In this document: piece after piece, positions 1 to 5,317 of the stretch
Layout: every line of letters starts with the position of its first letter
How positions within the stretch are numbered: the stretch's first letter is position 1
Assembly (NCBI GenBank): GCA_028684915.1
Contig: JAQUEZ010000320.1
Span: forward strand, 1,068-6,384
Direction of reading: 5' to 3'
Origin: Desulfobulbus sp.
Lineage (GTDB): Bacteria; Desulfobacterota; Desulfobulbia; Desulfobulbales; Desulfobulbaceae
Length of the DNA: 5,317 bases
Notes under the pieces: model-generated
The model's input: the letters and a program-made list of their open reading frames with translations, nothing else
Told to the model about the DNA's origin: nothing
Databases searched by the model: none
Translations under genes and position numbers: made by a program

Positions 1-1
1 C

Positions 2-1246
<1,245 letters not shown>

Positions 1247-1463
1247 GCGACAGAAAACGCCTCTTGTTTTCCTGTGCCTGTGCGCGCACGACGGGCCTTG
1301 CAGCCGCGCAGACTGCAAGCGCGCACACACCCTGCCGACGTCATTGCCCCCGGAGACATTCCATAGCTTGGAGAAGGCAGAAATTTCCCGCCATTGCTCC
1401 ACACTCCGAATCGCCTCGACTGCACACTGACCGGATGTCGTGGAATATGCACTCCACTGGGCC
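1247..1463. other. Non-coding gap between gltD and the DUF1016 relic
   Basis: No gene is supported here. Short open frames on both strands have no recognisable domains, no credible ribosome binding site and no family-like composition. The only clear structure is the two-part hairpin at 1279-1327. I see no promoter for the fragment that follows, nor a T-tract terminator for gltD on the plus strand. Confidence 0.6.
1279..1327. repeat. Two-part GC-rich inverted repeat 32 bases after gltD
   Basis: The outer arms TGTGCGCGC (1279-1287) and GCGCGCACA (1319-1327) are perfect 9-bp complements. Inside them TTGCAG (1298-1303) pairs with CTGCAA (1313-1318) around a 9-nt loop, leaving a 10-nt one-sided bulge at 1288-1297. 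It could protect the 3' end of the gltD transcript or act as part of a factor-dependent terminator. There is no run of T on either side, so it is not a standard intrinsic terminator. Part of the outer pairing could arise by chance from alternating CG. Confidence 0.45.
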
Positions 1464-1671
1464 ATGCCGATTTGGCTGGCGGAACTGAAAAACCGTGTCC
1501 ACACCGCCCAGCAACGGGTGCCCCTGGCGGTCAACCGCGAACTGACGCCGCTCTACTGGCAGATCGGGCGAGAATTCTGATCCGGCAGGCCGAACAGGGC
1601 TGGGGGCCAAAATTATCGAGCGGTTGGCCCTGGATCTGCCAACGCCTTTCCCGAGATGCAAGGCTTTTCGC
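1464..1671 (+). pseudogene. Decayed N-terminal fragment of a YhcG/DUF1016 family gene
   Basis: Read in three successive frames, this stretch gives the conserved N-terminal domain of the YhcG (DUF1016) family, whose members carry a C-terminal PDDEXK nuclease-like domain. Frame from 1464: WLAELKNRVHTAQQR, then LAVNRELTPLYWQIGRE, ending in a stop at 1578-1580. A shift near 1573 gives ILIRQAEQGWG. A shift in the G run near 1602-1606 gives KIIERLALDL. A third near 1639-1641 gives NAFPEMQGFS. Each junction is explained by one missing base, and the three losses return to the original frame. Homology stops after GFS, so the rest of the domain and the whole nuclease domain are absent. No ribosome binding site or promoter is evident. 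Family assignment is from memory of the motif pattern LYWQIGREI..(x)..GWGAK.IERLA.DL..FP.M.GFS. It is a relic and cannot make a functional product. Confidence 0.82.
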
Positions 1672-1699
1672 CCTGTGTTGTGCCCTGTATGCCAATCAG

Positions 1700-1734
1700 A
1701 AAAGAAAAACCCCGCCAATACAACCTTGGCGGGG
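1700..1734 (-). terminator. Intrinsic terminator for the 62-residue protein gene
   Basis: A perfect 9-bp stem, CCCCGCCAA (1710-1718) with TTGGCGGGG (1726-1734), encloses a 7-nt loop. On the minus strand the stem is followed at once by TTTTTCTTTTC, the classical U-tract. It begins 32 bases beyond the stop codon at 1767. The plus-strand side after the stem has no T run, so it works in the minus direction only. Confidence 0.9.
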
Positions 1735-1766
1735 CGTGGGGCTGGACAGGTGGACCAGCGACGGGC

Positions 1767-1955
1767 CTACCAATTGTCCTTGCTCAGGACCTGACTCACA
1801 TCCACACAGCGATTGACCTCCTCAGCGGTCAGCTCCTCTTTCCTTTTGATAAACTTTATCTCCTTGAATTGGCACGCATATTCATTCCCATCCTTGTCCC
1901 GAATCCAAACCATTTCCTCATATCCCAAGCCGGTTTTGCCACTTTCGTTGCTCAT
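1767..1955 (-). CDS. Small acidic/charged protein of unknown function, 62 aa
   Basis: I do not recognise a characterised family. The product is a 62-residue soluble protein with no signal peptide or membrane segment. It has an N-terminal tail (MSNESGKTGLGYEE), a core MVWIRDKDGNEYACQF that looks like two beta strands around a DKDG turn, a lysine-rich stretch KEIKFIKRKEE, and a C-terminal helix-like part TAEEVNRCVDVSQ. It contains two cysteines (28 and 50), far apart and not a metal-site pattern. The frame stays open 60 codons further upstream, but the ATG at 1955 is preferred because GGAGG lies 5 nt before it and the region upstream looks like leader. It has its own strong terminator and a plausible promoter, so it is probably a real single-gene unit. 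It may belong to a lineage-restricted family of short proteins, which is inference. Confidence 0.78.
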   Translation of the reverse strand: MSNESGKTGLGYEEMVWIRDKDGNEYACQFKEIKFIKRKEELTAEEVNRCVDVSQVLSKDNW

Positions 1956-1960
1956 AACAC

Positions 1961-1965
1961 CCTCC
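1961..1965 (-). promoter_or_regulatory. Ribosome binding site fixing the start of the 62-aa gene
   Basis: On the minus strand GGAGG is followed by GTGTT and then the ATG at 1955, a 5-nt spacing. This strong site is the main reason to choose the internal ATG over the upstream ATG at 2135 in the same frame. Confidence 0.8.
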
Positions 1966-2004
1966 GTGTTTAATTTTGCACTGTGTTGCTCAATAATCGC
2001 ATAA

Positions 2005-2024
2005 CAACATGCCATCGCATGTTG
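2005..2024. repeat. Perfect 8-bp inverted repeat in the leader of the 62-aa gene
   Basis: The arms CAACATGC (2005-2012) and GCATGTTG (2017-2024) are exact complements separated by 4 nt. It sits 50-70 bases upstream of the ATG at 1955 and downstream of the predicted promoter. It could therefore be an RNA hairpin in the leader or a DNA operator for a dimeric regulator. No T-tract follows, so it is not an intrinsic terminator. Confidence 0.55.
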
Positions 2025-2094
2025 CCGACCGTGGAAAACATACTTGCACCTTCTTAAAATGATTTCGAAAAATGCGGTTGCAGCCAAAACCAAT

Positions 2095-2123
2095 AAATTA
2101 GACACACCCGTAACAACAGTCAA
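2095..2123 (-). promoter_or_regulatory. Candidate sigma-70 promoter for the 62-aa gene
   Basis: Minus strand: TTGACT (2123-2118) matches the -35 consensus at five of six positions. Exactly 17 bases later is TAATTT (2100-2095), a weak -10 matching three of six. The surrounding stretch 1956-2110 is visibly richer in A and T than the flanking genes. The implied leader is about 130 nt. The weak -10 keeps confidence moderate. Read-through from the lipoprotein gene is an alternative, since no terminator lies between them. Confidence 0.4.
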
Positions 2124-2185
2124 TCTGTAGTGCATATCGGCCTGTGTTTATTGCCAGCCAGGCCACCAAAATCGTCTTCCCGTGG

Positions 2186-2641
2186 CTATCTCCCCTCATG
2201 TGGAAGAAGAAATTGGCCGCGAATCTCTTCAAGACGGCTACGGTTCTTGCCAAAATCCGAATAGCCCAGTCGTGAAGCGGAGCGGACGTGGATGACTGCA
2301 TTCGCTTGGTCCAGCAAAAATTCAACATCATCGACAAACAGGAGTGTGCGCAGTTCAACCCGCAGGTAGTCGGTTAAATCATCCACGACGGTTGCATCGC
2401 TCCGCCCTGAGAGCACCTCTTTGAGACGAGCAAAAGCTGCACTGGGCTCACCACTCACTGCCAATGGCGCTATTCGATGGACTTCACTCTCAGTCTGGCT
2501 CGAAACACAGTTGGGCGAACTCGGGCACGGGGCGAGCATCCCCTCCCTAACTCCCAAGTTATTGGGACGCTCACCAGCGCAACCGGCCAATCCAAGCAAT
2601 CCGAGAGCCATACCGACAATCCTCCTTGTCATTTTTTTCAT
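2186..2641 (-). CDS. DUF1499 family lipoprotein
   Basis: This is a 151-residue predicted lipoprotein of the DUF1499 family, whose molecular function is unknown. The signal peptide is MKKMTRRIVGMALGLLGLAGC: basic start, hydrophobic core and lipobox LAGC with the lipidated cysteine at 21. This places it in the inner or outer membrane facing the periplasm. The family signature CPSSPNCVSSQ follows at about residues 38-48. Further on come YLRVELRT, FVDDVEFLLD, and the strongly conserved IHVRSASRLGYSDFG with NRSRLEEIR near the C terminus, so the domain is complete. The frame extends 27 codons upstream to 2722. The ATG at 2641 is chosen because the lipoprotein signal starts there and AGGAG lies 7 nt before it. 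An ATG three codons further in is a weaker alternative. The upstream 5' region overlaps a relic of a flavin reductase gene. No terminator is seen after the stop. Confidence 0.92.
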   Translation of the reverse strand: MKKMTRRIVGMALGLLGLAGCAGERPNNLGVREGMLAPCPSSPNCVSSQTESEVHRIAPLAVSGEPSAAFARLKEVLSGRSDATVVDDLTDYLRVELRTLLFVDDVEFLLDQANAVIHVRSASRLGYSDFGKNRSRLEEIRGQFLLPHEGR

Positions 2642-2648
2642 CGTTGGT

Positions 2649-2653
2649 CTCCT
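2649..2653 (-). promoter_or_regulatory. Ribosome binding site of the DUF1499 lipoprotein
   Basis: Minus-strand AGGAG followed by ACCAACG and the ATG at 2641 (7-nt spacing). It decides the start against the longer open frame beginning at 2722, whose extra residues do not look like a signal peptide. Confidence 0.75.
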
Positions 2654-2678
2654 GACCCAGGCAGCGGAAGACACCACT

Positions 2679-2729
2679 GTCTGTATTTCCATGTTTGCGG
2701 GGACTTCCACATATTGCGACACCTTTCAT
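2679..2729 (-). pseudogene. N-terminal relic of an NADPH-dependent FMN reductase / iron-sulfur flavoprotein gene
   Basis: From the ATG at 2729 the minus strand reads MKGVAICGSPRKHGNTD. This is the beta-1 strand and phosphate-binding loop (GSPRKxGNT) of the flavodoxin-like NADPH-dependent FMN reductase family, exactly where those proteins begin. GGAG sits 6 nt before the ATG, so the original gene start looks intact. After GNTD the sequence no longer resembles the family. The frame runs on to a stop at 2571 (52 residues in all), overlapping the first 71 bases of the lipoprotein gene. A full family member is usually around 180-230 residues, so more than 90% is missing. The simplest explanation is an internal deletion that joined this gene's start to the DNA upstream of the lipoprotein. 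A chance match is unlikely given the motif at the right distance from a start with its own ribosome binding site. Confidence 0.72.
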
Positions 2730-2913
2730 TGTTTTCTCCAGTTCTCCCGCTCCTTGCTCAAGGTTATATTGGACGACGACGCTGCGCGGCTGACGAGCCC
2801 CGATCTCAGCAGGCGCGCAACGGACCCCCCTCAGGGAGAAGAGCAAAGCCCCAGCCTTTGGTCAGGGTTTGGGCCGCGTTTACTCGTAGTGCCTCCTAAC
2901 GCAAACCACATCC
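2730..2913. other. Non-coding gap upstream of the flavin reductase relic
   Basis: I find no gene in this 184-base stretch. Immediately 5' of the relic is its GGAG site (2736-2739, minus strand). Further up, minus-strand TATAAC (2768-2763) resembles a -10 box but has no -35 partner. Short inverted repeats near 2828-2866 lack a T-tract, so no convincing terminator for the DUF2878 operon is visible. Confidence 0.5.
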
Positions 2914-3480
2914 CTATTCTTCGTCAAAACAGCGATAGGTGCGCGCTTTGTGAGGGGGCGCGGTGAGCAAGGAAACTTTCAGCAGGATGAGCATGGTCAG
3001 GCCCCAGCTCAGACCGATCTGCACCAAACTGTGGATGAGTTCGACGCCAAATGCGGCGGCGCCGAACCTGACCCCAGCCCAATAGGCAAGGCCGCCGGAA
3101 ACACTCCCCAACAACGCGCCAAGGCAATAGCGGCCGGATAGCCAGCCCAGCGAGTAGTGGAGGGTCATGGCGAACTGGAGCCAGAGGACGAGAATCCAGG
3201 CCGGCGGCAGGGCCGGATGGAAACTGCCGAGGGGAAAGTCCAGCACGCCTGTACGGATATGGGCGCCATCGACCACCAGCCCAAGCAGCAGGCCTGTCAG
3301 CAACAGCAGGCTTTCGCGAGCTGCATTTCTCACCAGAACCAGGTGCGCCAGCACCAACAGCAGCCCGGCCGCTGTCGCCAGCCACGGATATCCTGCGGCC
3401 GCCCCGAGTACGCACACAAACCATCCTGCTTGAAACAAGCCGTAATTGAGCAGCGATGTCCAGGTGTGGCCGCTGAACAT
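2914..3480 (-). CDS. DUF2878 family integral membrane protein
   Basis: This 188-residue protein has about five to six hydrophobic segments (roughly residues 10-30, 33-51, 57-71, 92-112, 119-138 and 152-170). It should therefore sit in the cytoplasmic membrane. The start LNYGLFQAGWFVCVLGAA, the central GLVVDGAHIRTGVLDFP and the stretch PAWILVLWLQFAMTLHYSLGWL followed by GGLAYWAGVRFGA are the pattern of the DUF2878 family, function unknown. Members commonly lie beside cyclopropane-fatty-acid-synthase-like genes and DUF1365 genes, as here. Its ATG overlaps the stop of the upstream fusion gene (TAATG, one shared base). No well-spaced ribosome binding site is seen, which implies translational coupling. 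A role accompanying membrane fatty acid modification is inferred from this context only. The C-terminal tail (HKARTYRCFDEE) is polar. Confidence 0.9.
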   Translation of the reverse strand: MFSGHTWTSLLNYGLFQAGWFVCVLGAAAGYPWLATAAGLLLVLAHLVLVRNAARESLLLLTGLLLGLVVDGAHIRTGVLDFPLGSFHPALPPAWILVLWLQFAMTLHYSLGWLSGRYCLGALLGSVSGGLAYWAGVRFGAAAFGVELIHSLVQIGLSWGLTMLILLKVSLLTAPPHKARTYRCFDEE

Positions 3481-5317
3481 TATTGTTGTACTTGCTCCAC
3501 CGGTTCACCCATCCTGGCCAGCACCAGATGATAATTCCGCACCAGACGGTTGCGGAACCCTGCCTCGCAGTAACTGAAATAGTATTCCCATTTGCGCACG
3601 AAGGTCGGTTCAAATCCCAGGTCGAGGATCTCCTGGCGCCTCTTGAGAAAGGCCTCGCGCCACAGTTGCAGCGTGCGGATATAGTGGTGACCAATATCCT
3701 CCATCCCGACGATGTTGAGACGGGTTTTGCTGCTCATGGCGGAGACCATTGCCCCGACTGAAGGCAGGTGGCCGCCGGGGAAGATATGTTTGCGGATCCA
3801 GTCGGAACCTGCCCGATAAGCGCCGTATTTTTGGTCTGGGATAGTGATGGCTTGGATGACTATCCGTCCGCCGGGAGCGAGCAGCTTATCCAGGGTCGAA
3901 AAGTAAACCGGCAAGTGGGGATGGCCGACAGCCTCGAGCATCTCGATGGAGACGATCTTGCTGAAGCTGCCCTCGACATGGCGGTAATCGGTGAGGAGGA
4001 TCTTGATTTGGTCTGTCAGCCCTTCTTCCTCCACCCGCTGGGTGGCCCAGTCGAATTGCTCGCGGGAAACCGTGATTCCCGTCAGGCGGCATCCGGTCTG
4101 CCGAACCGCCTCGAGAGCGAAACCGCCCCAGCCGCAGCCGATCTCAAGCACATGGTCTGCCGGTCCGATGGCAGCCTTGTCGATCACGGCCTGGAACTTG
4201 TTAACTTGCGACTGCTCAAGGCTGTCGCTGTGGTCGAGAAAGATGCCGCTTGAGTAAGACATGGTCGGATCAAGAAAAAGGGCATAAAGCTCGTTGCTGA
4301 GGTCATAATGCTCGCTGATGTTGCGCTTGCTGCCGGCCGGGGTGTTGTCGCGCCGGAGGTGAAAAAGCAGGTTGAGCAGCCGCCCGGCCAGGGCTGGCCA
4401 GATTCGCCGGTCGTTGACCGCCTCCTCTCTGAGGTTGAGGAGGGAGAGCAGGGCAACCAGATCCGGGCTGTTCCAGTCCCCGTCCACATAGGCCTCGCCG
4501 AAACCAATATCGGCTGTCAGCATGGCGCGCTGAAAAAACCGATGCTTGACCACGTGCATGGCCACCTGCGGCGAACCGTCGGGTTGACCGAAAATCAGTT
4601 GCTCGCCTTCGGGCAGGGTCATGGTCATCTGGCCATGGTCGAGCTGGCTGAAAAAATGGGTCATCACCTTGCGCCCCAGCCGCTCAAGCAGGCTCGGCGG
4701 CGACTGGCGCAGGTTCAGGGGTGAGCAGGGGTCAGGCTTGGGGTAGACCTTGAGCCGTTTTTGGAAAAAGAGGCGTCCCGCCTGCCAGAGAATGCGGGGA
4801 AAGGTCAGAACTGCCCGCAGCGGATGGAGGCAAACGGTGCGGGCCAGTGTTGGCGGGGTCAATGGTCTGGCCATTCCGCTGAACGAGGCCACCAGTGCCG
4901 GTTTGTCCCCATCAAGACAGAAGGTGATCTCCAGCAGCAGGGTGTCGTCCGGCGGGCTGAGGCGAAAGGCGTACCGGCCTTTTCGAGGAAAGAAGGGGGA
5001 GACGTGAAAGGCCTTGTCGGTTCCAAAGGTGAGGTCGCCGGACTCGTTCCGGAGAACGTAGAGATGGGTTTCGCCAAAGGTGTTGTTCACCTGGGCGAGG
5101 ACGCAGAACACCTTGTTCGCCTGATCGTAGCAGTAAAAAAAGCTGACCGGATTGAAGACATAATGGAACTGCCGCAGGGCGGTGACGAGGACGACGCGGG
5201 CGGCAGGCTGGTTGATGGCGTTTTCTTCGAGCGCCCGTTGAACCTTGGCGATCAGGGGCGCGTTGCCGGGATACAGGTAATCGCGGTCATGGAGGGCGAG
5301 CGGTCGGATTCGGTTAT
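3480..5317 (-). CDS. DUF1365-Cfa fusion: cyclopropane-fatty-acid-synthase-like methyltransferase, 5'-truncated by window edge
   Basis: One uninterrupted frame enters from the right edge; 612 complete codons including the stop are visible, numbering the first (5315-5313) as residue 1. Residues 1 to about 190 are a DUF1365 domain: LHDRDYLYPGN (8-18), YVFNPVSFFYCYD (52-64), VNNTFGETHLYVL (76-88) and KAFHVSPFFPRKGRY (101-115). After a proline-rich linker (about 189-210) comes a full Cfa-type methyltransferase: HYDLSNELY (336-344), MSYSSGIF (352-359), the S-adenosylmethionine loop LEIGCGWGG (390-398), IEMLEAVGH (457-465), IQAITIPDQ (487-495) and KHIFPGGHLPS (509-519). Such enzymes methylate double bonds of phospholipid acyl chains. 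DUF1365 function is unknown. Probable bicarbonate-site residues E461, I490 and Y545 are kept, but the usual Cys and His are Ser356 and Gln488. The GTG at 5111 is not the start, because homology continues upstream through it. Only some 50-70 N-terminal residues should be missing. It overlaps the DUF2878 gene. Confidence 0.93.
   Translation of the reverse strand, partial: NRIRPLALHDRDYLYPGNAPLIAKVQRALEENAINQPAARVVLVTALRQFHYVFNPVSFFYCYDQANKVFCVLAQVNNTFGETHLYVLRNESGDLTFGTDKAFHVSPFFPRKGRYAFRLSPPDDTLLLEITFCLDGDKPALVASFSGMARPLTPPTLARTVCLHPLRAVLTFPRILWQAGRLFFQKRLKVYPKPDPCSPLNLRQSPPSLLERLGRKVMTHFFSQLDHGQMTMTLPEGEQLIFGQPDGSPQVAMHVVKHRFFQRAMLTADIGFGEAYVDGDWNSPDLVALLSLLNLREEAVNDRRIWPALAGRLLNLLFHLRRDNTPAGSKRNISEHYDLSNELYALFLDPTMSYSSGIFLDHSDSLEQSQVNKFQAVIDKAAIGPADHVLEIGCGWGGFALEAVRQTGCRLTGITVSREQFDWATQRVEEEGLTDQIKILLTDYRHVEGSFSKIVSIEMLEAVGHPHLPVYFSTLDKLLAPGGRIVIQAITIPDQKYGAYRAGSDWIRKHIFPGGHLPSVGAMVSAMSSKTRLNIVGMEDIGHHYIRTLQLWREAFLKRRQEILDLGFEPTFVRKWEYYFSYCEAGFRNRLVRNYHLVLARMGEPVEQVQQ

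Noticed and set aside
1394..1816. 140-residue plus-strand open frame
   Set aside because: It crosses the terminator and matches the DUF1016 family only in the short ILIRQAEQGWG stretch, which belongs to the frameshifted relic.
1767..2135. 122-residue version of the small protein starting at 2135
   Set aside because: The extra 60 residues lie over the candidate -10 box and leader, and no ribosome binding site was identified for that start. The ATG at 1955 has GGAGG at 5 nt.
2162..2186. GCCAC/GTGGC inverted repeat at the lipoprotein stop codon as a terminator
   Set aside because: A 5-bp stem with a 15-nt loop and no U-tract is too weak.
2186..2722. 178-residue version of the lipoprotein starting at 2722
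   Set aside because: The lipoprotein signal peptide begins at the ATG at 2641 with AGGAG 7 nt before it. The additional 27 residues would bury the signal peptide and overlap the flavin reductase relic.
2763..2768. Minus-strand TATAAC as a promoter for the relic and lipoprotein
   Set aside because: It is a good -10 match but no -35-like hexamer lies 16-18 bases upstream. Too weak to annotate as a promoter.
2820..2870. Short inverted repeats as a terminator for the DUF2878 operon
   Set aside because: Stems are only 4-5 bp, with mismatches, and no T-tract follows in the minus direction.
2891..2905. Integron attC-like CCTAACGC core
   Set aside because: The heptamer does not fit the RYYYAAC core and no matching partner core was found at the other end.
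3157..3531. Glutamine-rich plus-strand open frame (124 residues)
   Set aside because: It is the antisense of the leucine-rich DUF2878 membrane protein. CAG repeats on the plus strand are CTG leucine codons on the other strand.
3768..4724. Plus-strand open frames of 161 and 138 residues opposite the Cfa-like gene
   Set aside because: They are shadows of a high-GC coding strand, with no recognised domain and no support against the strong minus-strand homology.
3480..5111. GTG at 5111 as the start of the Cfa-like protein
   Set aside because: In-frame translation from 5112 to 5315 gives 68 more residues with clear DUF1365 motifs, so 5111 is internal.

Overview
The window looks like a GC-rich bacterial chromosome segment, probably from a proteobacterium in the broad sense (including the former Deltaproteobacteria). 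The reasons are an E. coli-like glutamate synthase small subunit, a DUF1365/Cfa/DUF2878 lipid-modification set that is typical of Gram-negative bacteria, and a lipoprotein with a standard lipobox. The sequence does not allow a genus call. No RNA genes, CRISPR arrays, insertion sequences or origins were seen.

Layout. (1) Positions 2-1246, plus strand: the C-terminal ~85-90% of gltD, entering from the left edge. (2) Positions 1247-1766: no intact gene. It holds a GC-rich two-part hairpin just after gltD, a decayed N-terminal fragment of a YhcG/DUF1016-type nuclease-family gene (1464-1671), and a strong minus-strand terminator (1700-1734). (3) Positions 1767-2123, minus strand: a 62-residue unrecognised soluble protein with a good ribosome binding site, a plausible promoter, and a leader of about 130 nt carrying a perfect 8-bp inverted repeat. 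(4) Positions 2186-2641, minus strand: a DUF1499 lipoprotein. Directly upstream (2679-2729) is a 17-codon relic of an NADPH-dependent FMN reductase / iron-sulfur flavoprotein gene that still has its start codon and ribosome binding site. (5) Positions 2914-5317, minus strand: a DUF2878 membrane protein translationally overlapped with a long protein. That long protein joins a DUF1365 domain to a cyclopropane-fatty-acid-synthase-like methyltransferase in one continuous frame. It runs off the right edge.

How the genes work together. The DUF1365-Cfa fusion and DUF2878 almost certainly form one operon (stop and start overlap as TAATG). They belong to a widespread gene neighbourhood linked to modification of unsaturated membrane fatty acids, where DUF1365 and Cfa are normally separate adjacent genes. 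The methyltransferase lacks two of the residues that hold bicarbonate in classical cyclopropane synthases, so its product may not be a cyclopropane. gltD (ammonia assimilation) converges on the minus-strand genes and is functionally unrelated. The stretch between the two blocks has gene fragments of two unrelated families, which suggests a locus that has undergone repeated insertion and deletion.

The most interesting content is the fusion with its altered active site. The small-protein unit and the FMN-reductase relic leader come next. I do not see an obviously new multi-gene system.
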